A DNA stretch of 41,081 nt from an uncultured Pirellulaceae bacterium (GTDB lineage Bacteria; Planctomycetota; Planctomycetia; Pirellulales; Pirellulaceae), in assembly GCA_905480235.1 (NCBI GenBank), contig CAJQPP010000046.1, positions 1 to 41,081 of the forward strand, given 5' to 3'. Position 1 is the first letter of the stretch; every line of letters starts with the position of its first letter. Both the position numbers and the translations under genes were made by a program. This document shows, in pieces, positions 27,954-35,212 of the stretch. Below the pieces are notes generated by a model, which did not search any database, was not told the origin of the DNA, and saw only the letters and a program-made list of their open reading frames with translations.

Positions 27954-28925
27954 TTAAGTAGCCATGATTCGCCGGCTTGTGATCCACGCTGGAATGATCA
28001 ACAAAGCCACTAATAAAGCATAAATGGGAGTGTTGGATGATGCCAGATAACAAATGGACGCATCTATCATGATGATGGTAAGAAGACTTGTAACCACCGC
28101 TTTTTTCACATCACCGGGTGACCCTGTCGAGATACCGACCAGCAAGTTTCGAAACACCGGAAAGACCATCATGATCAATAAACCAACAAACAGCAGGGGA
28201 CGCTGAAATTGCGTGATGGAGCTTTCCGCTGACACTCCCGCCTGAATCCACATGGAACTATACGGCAAAGTTGCCAAGCCAATGACCGCCAAAACCATTA
28301 GGCTGGCCCCCGCGATCAAGTTGATACGGGAACTGGAGCGGTGCTCGTCGCGAGCATACAGCGTGATCCCCGCGACATAAACACCCACGCAAACAGCGAT
28401 ATAAATTTGGAAAGGTTCAAAAAACGGAAGGCCTGGGTCACCGGTGGTTAGGGAGCACCCCAGCAAAACATTGCCAGCTCGGCACAAACCCATCGCGGAC
28501 GGGCCAAGCCAAGTTGATTTTGCCCAACCGTTGTAAAAATAAACGGCAATTAAAACCAATAAAGCGACCCACACCGGAGTCCATGATGCGCTCTCGGCCA
28601 ATCTGGCGGCTGCCATCGCTGAGACAAGGGCAACGGTTATCAGTCCCAGCAGGAGTCTCTTTGCATGACTAAGGGAGATCACGCCGCTGGGCAGCACTCT
28701 TTCCGGACGCTCCTGACAATCCAAACGAAAATCGCACACGTCATTCATGACCATACCAGCGAGATACAGGCAGCTCGAACAAAGTAGCAATGCAAATAAC
28801 CCCCACCATTGATTAGGCGTCGCCGCGGGCAATGCTGAAATGGCAAATCCCATGAGGATGTTGGACCAAGTCGTGGGAAGAAGTGATATCCGCATCAGGC
28901 GGAGGTAGTCGGAAAATTTGCTCAT
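27954..28925 (-). CDS. UbiA-family prenyltransferase, EboC-like
   Basis: 323 residues from the ATG at 28925; the frame is open 75 codons further but the upstream part is not protein-like. Eight to nine hydrophobic segments are seen. The first Asp-rich motif NDVCDFRLD (61-69) followed by RPERVLPSG is characteristic of the family that binds prenyl diphosphate and magnesium. The second acidic motif is weaker (ARDEH). The wording RPER-x-LPSG resembles EboC-type UbiA proteins, which act in an uncharacterised pathway with a TIM-barrel protein. The aromatic or sugar-like acceptor is unknown. Ubiquinone, menaquinone or haem O roles are not supported by neighbours. Confidence 0.85.
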   Translation of the reverse strand: MSKFSDYLRLMRISLLPTTWSNILMGFAISALPAATPNQWWGLFALLLCSSCLYLAGMVMNDVCDFRLDCQERPERVLPSGVISLSHAKRLLLGLITVALVSAMAAARLAESASWTPVWVALLVLIAVYFYNGWAKSTWLGPSAMGLCRAGNVLLGCSLTTGDPGLPFFEPFQIYIAVCVGVYVAGITLYARDEHRSSSRINLIAGASLMVLAVIGLATLPYSSMWIQAGVSAESSITQFQRPLLFVGLLIMMVFPVFRNLLVGISTGSPGDVKKAVVTSLLTIIMIDASICYLASSNTPIYALLVALLIIPAWITSRRIMAT

Positions 28926-29389
28926 GCAGCAATTAAAGCACGAATGCAGATGTGTGCAAGCGTCGGATTGCTGGTGCAGCCGAGGATTCGGGGGCCAGCG
29001 ACTTGCTTTATCCCATTGTAGAAAGGGTTGCGTGGGAATTGTCTGTGGCGGGAGATTTCGGTCAGCGCAAAAAATAAGCCCGGAAGGCCAAGTGGCTGAT
29101 TCCGGACTAGTCCCCCCCTGGGATACTGCAATGCAGATGCAATTTCCCATTTGTGTTGATCAGGTCAACACAATTAGTTATCGGAGCCTGATGCGAAATA
29201 CTTTGACGATAAACGGAGGGAAAATTGACTCGGAAAAAATAGTTCGAAAAGTGCTATCGGAATTTGGTAAATCTTGGGGAAGTTTGTCAATTCTTTAATC
29301 TGTGCGCCTCGACTTTGCCGATTTTTCCGAATAGCTAAAGTGCCAAAGTTTTATGTCTTCAATTCAACTTGAAACCGGATCTTTTTCGG
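28926..29389. promoter_or_regulatory. divergent intergenic region with two dyads
   Basis: 464 bases between the UbiA-like gene and the ExbB-like operon with no convincing gene. It holds a strong dyad at 29151-29173 (listed separately) and a smaller perfect one, CTGCA-A-TGCAG, at 29126-29136. Promoters for both directions should lie here. Confidence 0.45.
29151..29173. promoter_or_regulatory. operator-like perfect dyad
   Basis: Arms TTGTGTTGA and TCAACACAA, 9 bp each and perfectly complementary, are separated by 5 bases (TCAGG). The size and centre spacing fit a binding site for a homodimeric helix-turn-helix repressor. There is no T-tract, so it is not a terminator. Which gene it controls is unknown; the ExbB-like operon starts about 216 bases further on. 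Confidence 0.5.
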
Positions 29390-30745
29390 ATGAGTTCAAA
29401 ACAGACTTCTCGACCAACTCTGCCTTATAACATCGTATTGCCAATCTTTTTGGGTTTGGCGGCGTTTATCGTGTTATTCGCATCGATTAACAATGGAACT
29501 ATAAACAACGAGATGGTGACTCGATATTTGGCAGGCCATACGGTCTCCAAGGTCACCACGGCGATGTTCATGGTGGGGATGGCGTCATTGTTGTTCATCC
29601 TCTGCGATATTTTCCGACAACGAAGTTTACTGTCGAAAATTTCTTTATCGGCCAATGCTGGCAAATTACAGCAAGAGTCCGAACAAGACGGAGCGACGCC
29701 CGCAACGGGTGAACTGCAGGTTCGCTTAGAGCAACATCAGGGTCGGCGTCGTAGAAGCTATTTTTGGAGGCGACTCTATACGGCTTTAGATTTCGTACAT
29801 CGCAATGGTTCGCCAGACGGTCTCGATGAAGAGTTAAAATACGCTTCAGAATTGGATCAGGACGAGAAACACGATCGTTACTCGTTCGCCAGGATTCTAG
29901 TCTGGGCTATTCCTATGCTGGGATTCCTTGGAACTGTGTTGGGGATTTCTGAGGCGTTGGGTGGGTTGGAAATTGGCGAAGACAATAATTTTCAAGAAAT
30001 GATGGGGGGCTTACGCAGTAGCCTTTATGTCGCTTTTGATACCACGGCGATTGCCCTGACCTTTGCCATTCTTTTGATGTTCACCATGTTTGCGGTGGAT
30101 CGCTCCGAATCGAGCTTGCTTACTCAGGTGGAAGCTCGTACTCGGGAGGAGTTATTGCCGCATTGGGAACTTACCAATCAGGCCAAGGACTCCTATGTGC
30201 AAGCGGTGGAAGCGATTGGCGTGCAGATGCTCGATTCGACCGAGCAACTAGTAGACCGACAGGTCAAGCTGTGGCGAGCTAACATTGACGCGGCCGAATC
30301 CGCCTGGGTCGAATCGGTAAGATCTACGCAAACCGTCGTCCAGGAAAAACTTGAGCATGCACTCAACTCTTCCACGGAGAACCTTGGAGATCGCTTGCGA
30401 GAAACCATTCAGAAAAGTGATGAAGCGGTGGGCCGGCGTTGGGAGCAATGGCAAGTAGCACTTTCGGAGAACGCTCGCCTGTTAGCCGGTCATCAGCAAC
30501 AGCTGGTCGAATATTCCAGGAATATGATGCAGTCGTTGGAGAATATAGGATCCCTTGCGGAAACCAAGCAGGCGATTGCCGACTATCTTGAAAACGTGCC
30601 ATTATCGGCGGAATACTCGGACGCCAGTGATAAACTGGCAACGGCGGTTCGCTTGTTGGAGTTTCGGTTAACCCAATTAGATGCTGCGGAAACGCATGCC
30701 ACACAAGACGATTCCGATCCGGACACCGTGAGACATGCAGCATGA
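29390..30745 (+). CDS. MotA/TolQ/ExbB-type proton channel subunit with long tail
   Basis: 451 residues from the ATG at 29390 (a TTG lies 7 codons earlier). Four membrane segments are seen at about 13-34, 54-75, 166-188 and 212-236. The third contains MLGFLGTVLGI and the fourth SSLYVAFDTTAIALT, the two conserved stretches of the TolQ/ExbB channel domain. A cytoplasmic loop (about 76-165) lies between the pairs. Residues 240-451 form a long, mostly helical hydrophilic tail far longer than in ExbB or TolQ. These proteins form a pentameric ring that uses proton flow to drive a dimeric partner. The next gene overlaps it by 4 bases (ATGA) and encodes one such partner. Confidence 0.87.
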   Translation: MSSKQTSRPTLPYNIVLPIFLGLAAFIVLFASINNGTINNEMVTRYLAGHTVSKVTTAMFMVGMASLLFILCDIFRQRSLLSKISLSANAGKLQQESEQDGATPATGELQVRLEQHQGRRRRSYFWRRLYTALDFVHRNGSPDGLDEELKYASELDQDEKHDRYSFARILVWAIPMLGFLGTVLGISEALGGLEIGEDNNFQEMMGGLRSSLYVAFDTTAIALTFAILLMFTMFAVDRSESSLLTQVEARTREELLPHWELTNQAKDSYVQAVEAIGVQMLDSTEQLVDRQVKLWRANIDAAESAWVESVRSTQTVVQEKLEHALNSSTENLGDRLRETIQKSDEAVGRRWEQWQVALSENARLLAGHQQQLVEYSRNMMQSLENIGSLAETKQAIADYLENVPLSAEYSDASDKLATAVRLLEFRLTQLDAAETHATQDDSDPDTVRHAA

Positions 30746-32481
30746 GTCGAAAACGACAACGGGAAATAGGCGTTGCAGTCAGCTTATTCCCGTTTTTGGC
30801 TGTATTGATCTGCACGATGGGCGTGCTGATCGTGATGCTTGTTTTGGCCGTCAGCAGTTCCGCCAACAAGGCACAGGAAGCCAATCTCGACCGGCTTGAG
30901 GAGCTCCAAAAGGAACGCGAGGTTCTGTTGGATGTCTTGGATTTGGAGCAATTTCGCGTCAAATCACTCTCCAACATGCGGCCCAATTTGAAACGTCGCT
31001 TGGAAGAAGAAAAGTTACGGCGCAGTCACCTCGATGAGGAGATACGCAGGCTCAACGAGGAAACTCGGGTGCTCGAATCCCAGTTTCAAGGGCTTATTAG
31101 TAATGACTCTGAGACGTTGCAAACCCGTCAACAAGACAGCGATCGTATTATTGAAATGCGTCTGCAGATCGAAAAAAAACGGTCTGAGCTTGAGCTGGCC
31201 CGAAATGAAAATATTGGGCAACCGGTACTCTACTCCATCGTTCCCACCCGCACCTCGGGCGGAACCGAGCGGCGTCCCATTTATGTGGAATGCACGGCCA
31301 GTGGCATTCAACTACAACCCTCAGGCATCACGATCGGTTTGGATGATTTCACCAAGCCAATATTACCGGGTAACCCTTTGGACGTAGCTTTGTTGACAAC
31401 ACGCGAACATTGGAACAAGTTCGATACGGGTGGAGCCAAAGGTGAGCCTTATCCATTAATTGTCGTCAGGCCCGGCGGGGCAACGTCCTACGCTGTGGCG
31501 CGTCGCGCGATGACCAGTTGGGATGATGAGTTTGGTTACGAACTGGTGGAAAACGAAAAACGACTTAACTGGGGTGAGGCTGACTCCAATTTGTCGTCGA
31601 GTTTAAGGCAAGCTATTTCCATATCCAAACAACGACAACTACAGCAAGTGGAAGCAGGTCTGGCGACCTGGTTTAATTCAGGGCCAAATCGCGTCGGTTC
31701 GCTAGGAGGGCAACCATTGAGCGGTGGCTCAAGTGAGCGAAAATTCTCCCAAGCAGGTCAATCACAAAGAAATCAATACAAAAATGGCAGGGGGGATGTT
31801 GCTTCGGGGATGGGGTCCCCATCGCAAAACGCCAAGGATTTTGGGCGCTCGGGACCAACCCGCGGTGGGCAGTTCCCAAGCGAAGGTAGCTTCGCAAGTA
31901 ACGCTTCGAAATCGGGTGGTTTGGATACCACAAAAAAGGATAGCCTGACGCGATTTGCTGGTTCGCAACGCAGCTCCAAAGGGCAACGCGGTGGAAGTAG
32001 CGCGAGGAAAAATTCCAATCAACGGGGGATGGGTTCGCCTGGTGATGGTGGGGGGGAAGGCAACATGGCCAGCGCTTTGTCGCAGGATCCAACCAGTTTG
32101 TCGGCCCAAGCTCAACAAACGAAACCGTTGGCAAATTCTCGTGGAGAGAATTGGGCACTGCCCACGCGAACGCCGGGTGCAACACCCTACCGACGTCCCA
32201 TCCGGGTGGATTGTCGAGAGGATCATTATCTGATTTATAGTAGCGACCTCGATAGAACGAGGATTCGCATTGCCATTACCAATTCGGTTGATGTGGCAAT
32301 CGATGAACTGGTTAATGAGGTTTGGAGCCAAATTGAAGGATGGGGGATGGCCGAGATTGGTGGTTATTGGAAACCGGTTTTAAGGCTAACCACCGACGAT
32401 ATCCAAGGCGCTGCCAAGGCTGATGAATTGGCGAGGAAAATGGAAAACAGTGGCATCGAAATTGAGAGGCAGTGGCGATGA
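30742..32481 (+). CDS. ExbD/TolR-like subunit with duplicated domain and Gly/Ser/Gln-rich linker
   Basis: 579 residues. A single membrane helix (about 12-36) reads SLFPFLAVLICTMGVLI. In ExbD and TolR the FLDV position carries the proton-binding Asp; here it is Ala20. A coiled coil follows (about 43-155). Domain A (about 160-290) and domain B (about 470-579) are related: both begin with the pattern PTRT-x-G-x-T, then RRPI-x-V-x-C. Between them lies a low-complexity Gly/Ser/Gln/Lys linker (about 310-455). The gene overlaps both neighbours (4-base ATGA overlaps), so synthesis is coupled. It presumably forms the periplasmic part of a proton-driven machine with the ExbB-like protein. Function unknown. 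Confidence 0.8.
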   Translation: MSRKRQREIGVAVSLFPFLAVLICTMGVLIVMLVLAVSSSANKAQEANLDRLEELQKEREVLLDVLDLEQFRVKSLSNMRPNLKRRLEEEKLRRSHLDEEIRRLNEETRVLESQFQGLISNDSETLQTRQQDSDRIIEMRLQIEKKRSELELARNENIGQPVLYSIVPTRTSGGTERRPIYVECTASGIQLQPSGITIGLDDFTKPILPGNPLDVALLTTREHWNKFDTGGAKGEPYPLIVVRPGGATSYAVARRAMTSWDDEFGYELVENEKRLNWGEADSNLSSSLRQAISISKQRQLQQVEAGLATWFNSGPNRVGSLGGQPLSGGSSERKFSQAGQSQRNQYKNGRGDVASGMGSPSQNAKDFGRSGPTRGGQFPSEGSFASNASKSGGLDTTKKDSLTRFAGSQRSSKGQRGGSSARKNSNQRGMGSPGDGGGEGNMASALSQDPTSLSAQAQQTKPLANSRGENWALPTRTPGATPYRRPIRVDCREDHYLIYSSDLDRTRIRIAITNSVDVAIDELVNEVWSQIEGWGMAEIGGYWKPVLRLTTDDIQGAAKADELARKMENSGIEIERQWR

Positions 32482-33509
32482 AAATTCGGCGGTCTCGAAG
32501 ACACGGGCAAGATAATGTAGGCGGCGAAGATTCTTTTTTGGATATCGTGGCCAACCTGGTGGGGGTCCTGATCATTCTTGTCGTGGTGGTAGGTGCCAAG
32601 GCAGGGACGAAAATTCAGGCCTCTGTAAGTGATGCTGAGGAAGGAGTGGCTATCGCGGAATTGCAAAAGCAGCAAGACAAAACGCAGCGACATGCCCGCA
32701 ACCTGCTAAAGGACAACTACGAGCTAGAGGATAAGATTCTGCTCGAGCAACAAATGACGGCCGATCGTAATGATTTGCGAAATCGTCTACTGGTCCACAT
32801 GGTTTCCGTGAAAAAAGAAATTGAAAATCGCGCTCAGTCGTTGGACGAAAACCAAAAGCAAGCTTTTCAGCAAGCGGAAAAATTGGTGACACTGGAATCG
32901 CAATTTCGCAAGCTAGATAGTGAATACACGGCCTTGAAAGCGGTCAATCGTCGCGAAGAAGCGATCAAGCACTACCCGACTCCGATCGCGAAAACAGTAT
33001 TCAGTGAAGAGATTCATTTTCGTTTACGAGCCGGGCGGATCGCCTACGTACCTATGACGGAACTGACGGAACGCATGCAGGATGAGTGGAAAGAAAAAGC
33101 CAGAAAACTTCAAATCGCAAGTGAAACGGTAGAAACGGTCGGGCCGGTAGGAGATTTTCGCTTGCAATATCACCTCCAAGCCGAAGACCGCGTCTCCACC
33201 ACAGCTTACGGGGAGGCAAAGGAGCGATTCATTGAATTCACTCGATTCGTGATGGTGCCAACGCGTGAGGGCATCGGAGTACCGCTGGAAAAAGCGATCC
33301 AACGGGGGACCGATTTTTCAAATTGGATCGACCTTTCAGTGCCCGAAAAAACCACCGTATCGATTTGGGTTTATCCCGATAGCTTCAATGAATTCAACCA
33401 GTTAAAGCAGTGGTTGTATGAACGGGGGTTTAAAACGGCTTGCTGGCCGCTGTCGCAAAACTCTCCCATTTCTGGCGGTCCCGCCGGGTATCGATCGACC
33501 GCCCAGTAA
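32478..33509 (+). CDS. second ExbD/TolR-like subunit, retaining the membrane aspartate
   Basis: 343 residues from the ATG that overlaps the previous stop (ATGA). The N-terminus is strongly basic (KIRRSRRHG), followed by a single membrane helix at about 20-40 reading SFLDIVANLVGVLIILVVVV. Asp22 stands at the FLD position expected to carry protons in ExbD/TolR. A coiled coil follows (about 55-150), then a C-terminal globular part (about 165-325) with VSIWVYPDSFNEFNQLKQWL, which resembles the periplasmic domains in the preceding gene product in layout. It is the last gene of the overlapping trio. Confidence 0.8.
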   Translation: MKIRRSRRHGQDNVGGEDSFLDIVANLVGVLIILVVVVGAKAGTKIQASVSDAEEGVAIAELQKQQDKTQRHARNLLKDNYELEDKILLEQQMTADRNDLRNRLLVHMVSVKKEIENRAQSLDENQKQAFQQAEKLVTLESQFRKLDSEYTALKAVNRREEAIKHYPTPIAKTVFSEEIHFRLRAGRIAYVPMTELTERMQDEWKEKARKLQIASETVETVGPVGDFRLQYHLQAEDRVSTTAYGEAKERFIEFTRFVMVPTREGIGVPLEKAIQRGTDFSNWIDLSVPEKTTVSIWVYPDSFNEFNQLKQWLYERGFKTACWPLSQNSPISGGPAGYRSTAQ

Positions 33510-33646
33510 CCCTTTGTGGGAAACGTCTCTCAGGGTTTGGTCGGCAACTGGCTTGCATATTCGTCCAGTTTTCGTAACGTAGCATGCATCGTTTCCAAGC
33601 CGTCGGGGTACGGAATCCGTTTCTGCATTTACGACGATTATTGAGA

Positions 33647-34111
33647 ATGGCCCGCAAAAATCCGCGCCGTAACATCTCACGAATCGACATGAGCTCTGCC
33701 AGCGGAAGCCAGCACGGCGGTTGGGAGGTGCGTATGCAGAGGCGCGGAAAAAAATTCGGCAAGTTCTTTGCTGATGGTCAGTTCGGTGGGCGTCGCGCCT
33801 CATTGAATGCAGCGAAAGCCTATCGAGACGGTTTGGAAGCTCGGCTGGCAGGGTATTCAGTAAAAGAGTTGGCGCGAAAACCCTCTACACGCAATACCTC
33901 TGGGATCGTTGGTGTTCGACGCGCAGTGCAAGTCGAAGAGACTGAGGATTACGTTTACACTTACGCGTTTTGGATTGCGCAGTGGATCGACGGTAAGGGC
34001 AAACGAAAAACACGTAGTTTTTCGATTGAGAAGTACGGCGAAGAAGACGCTTTCCAACGCGCTGTTGCGGCACGGACCAATGGGGTCAGCCATGCCAAAC
34101 GTACTTTGTAA
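33647..34111 (+). CDS. small protein with two AP2-like DNA-binding modules
   Basis: 154 residues from the ATG at 33647; the frame opens 21 codons earlier but that part looks non-coding. Two stretches have the look of AP2/ERF-type modules (a three-stranded sheet and a helix): about 24-67, with GGWEVRM, KFFADGQFGG and the helix NAAKAYRDGLEARL, and about 85-143, with SGIVGVRR, YAFWIAQWIDGKGKRKTRSFS and the helix EDAFQRAVAAR. The protein is very basic, which fits nucleic-acid binding. In bacteria AP2 modules are mostly found joined to HNH nucleases or integrases; here there is no enzyme domain. It lies 137 bases after the ExbD-like gene on the same strand. A link is not shown. Confidence 0.68.
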   Translation: MARKNPRRNISRIDMSSASGSQHGGWEVRMQRRGKKFGKFFADGQFGGRRASLNAAKAYRDGLEARLAGYSVKELARKPSTRNTSGIVGVRRAVQVEETEDYVYTYAFWIAQWIDGKGKRKTRSFSIEKYGEEDAFQRAVAARTNGVSHAKRTL

Positions 34112-34159
34112 TCTTGCGAGATGACTTGCGAGATGAAAAAGGGACGCCGTTGTAGAGAA

Positions 34160-34462
34160 TTACCAGATGACCGTGACGGTTTCTCCCACACCGATACCCA
34201 ACATCTCGCTGATGTTGATACCAGTAATACCAATATTCAGGCAGCCCTCTGCGTTGATAATCGCAATCAACGTTCCCGCGGGTTCGTTGTGGTCCGGGGG
34301 ATAGATACCGATTGTTTCATGCCCGCCAACTTGTACTCGGACCTCTTCTTGATTCGGTGCTGCTGCGCATTCCGCTGCCGGAACATCCGTGATCAAATCA
34401 CCCTGGTCGTTTAGCGCTACGACGCGCCCCTCTACCCTTTTATCGATCAAACTACCCCCCAC
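34160..34462 (-). CDS. stand-alone C-terminal-like domain of SAM hydrolase (DUF62) family
   Basis: 100 residues from a GTG at 34462; a TTG at 34450, preceded by a G-run, is an alternative, and a stop lies just upstream in frame. The sequence has VEGRVVALNDQGDLITDVP near the start and AGTLIAIINAEGCLNIG and LGIGVGETV near the end, the pattern of the C-terminal beta-rich domain of S-adenosyl-L-methionine hydroxide adenosyltransferases, where the adenine is bound. The N-terminal catalytic domain is missing, so this is a domain-only protein. It could bind a nucleotide or SAM. It is convergent with the AP2-like gene. Confidence 0.68.
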   Translation of the reverse strand: MGGSLIDKRVEGRVVALNDQGDLITDVPAAECAAAPNQEEVRVQVGGHETIGIYPPDHNEPAGTLIAIINAEGCLNIGITGINISEMLGIGVGETVTVIW

Positions 34463-34702
34463 TGCTGTTTCGCTCGTTGTGCCTTCAGCCTAAACCAATT
34501 GGGAGCGACTCCACAAGGCTATCGTGGTGCGCCGAAGCGTAATCATGATATTCGCGCATTCAGTAGGGGCCACTAAACCGGCCAAATCAATGAACCCAGA
34601 TCGTTGGCAATTTGCAACGGCTTCTCGTGTCTGAACGGTATGCGATTCACGTCGATAGGGTCTGGCCTGCAAGAAGAAATTTTCAGGTCACAATCTGTAA
34701 CG
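34463..34702. other. intergenic stretch between the rpmB terminator and the SAM-domain gene
   Basis: I see no supported gene. A 60-residue frame at 34490-34672 on the minus strand has no ribosome site and no family resemblance. The promoter for the SAM-domain gene probably lies here. Confidence 0.35.
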
Positions 34703-34738
34703 AAAAAAAGGCAAGTGTTCTGTTTAACACTTGCCTTT
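34703..34738 (-). terminator. intrinsic terminator of rpmB
   Basis: A perfect 13-bp inverted repeat (AAAGGCAAGTGTT and AACACTTGCCTTT) with a 6-base loop lies just after the rpmB stop. Read on the minus strand it ends in a run of seven T. Strong rho-independent terminator. Confidence 0.93.
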
Positions 34739-34761
34739 CGATGTTTTCTATTCGCGACAGC

Positions 34762-35031
34762 CTAATCGACTGAGGCGGGCAACTTAAAGGGTTTTGCTTT
34801 AACCGCTTTTTTGATTCTGCCGCTGCGAATGCACTGGACGCAAACCTTCATTGATTTGGCACCGCCGCCCGGTTGTTGAACCTTAACTCTTTGCAAGTTT
34901 GGTCGGAACTGACGGCGTGTAATACCAGTGATCTTCGTACCGACACCACCGAGGTACTTTGCCTTACCGCGGGTCTCTACCGAGTTACCCTTGGACGGTT
35001 TTTTTCCACAAACTTCACACATGCGTGCCAT
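34762..35031 (-). CDS. rpmB: 50S ribosomal protein L28
   Basis: 89 residues from the ATG at 35031; the frame opens four codons further up, but the family starts at MARMCEVCGK. It carries four Cys in two pairs (C5/C8 and C64/C67), the zinc-binding form of L28. The central RRQFRPNLQRVKV is characteristic. A G-rich TTGGGGTG lies just before the start. A strong terminator follows the stop, so it is expressed as a single gene. Confidence 0.96.
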   Translation of the reverse strand: MARMCEVCGKKPSKGNSVETRGKAKYLGGVGTKITGITRRQFRPNLQRVKVQQPGGGAKSMKVCVQCIRSGRIKKAVKAKPFKLPASVD

Positions 35032-35212
35032 GATGCACCCCAAGCCTATTCCGCAAACGGACCATTTTGATTTTCAAGAATTGCACAGTATACCAGTCAA
35101 AAGAGGGCTGGCAACGGCAAAACGAGCAACGATTCCTAGGGATTTTGGGCAGCGAGGGCGTTCTTTGGCCGGCTGTCCCTCGCTTTTCCGAAATCTGCCT
35201 GCCGTGTCGAGG

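Noticed and set aside
31673..32331. Long minus-strand open frames opposite the second ExbD-like gene
   Set aside because: They are shadows of the Gly/Ser/Gln-rich linker on the plus strand, with no ribosome site or family resemblance.
29390..33509. A Zorya-type anti-phage system
   Set aside because: A channel with a long tail plus partner proteins recalls ZorA/ZorB, but there are two partner proteins, no ZorC, ZorD or ZorE, and no peptidoglycan-binding OmpA-like domain. The AP2-like gene nearby is not a Zorya component.
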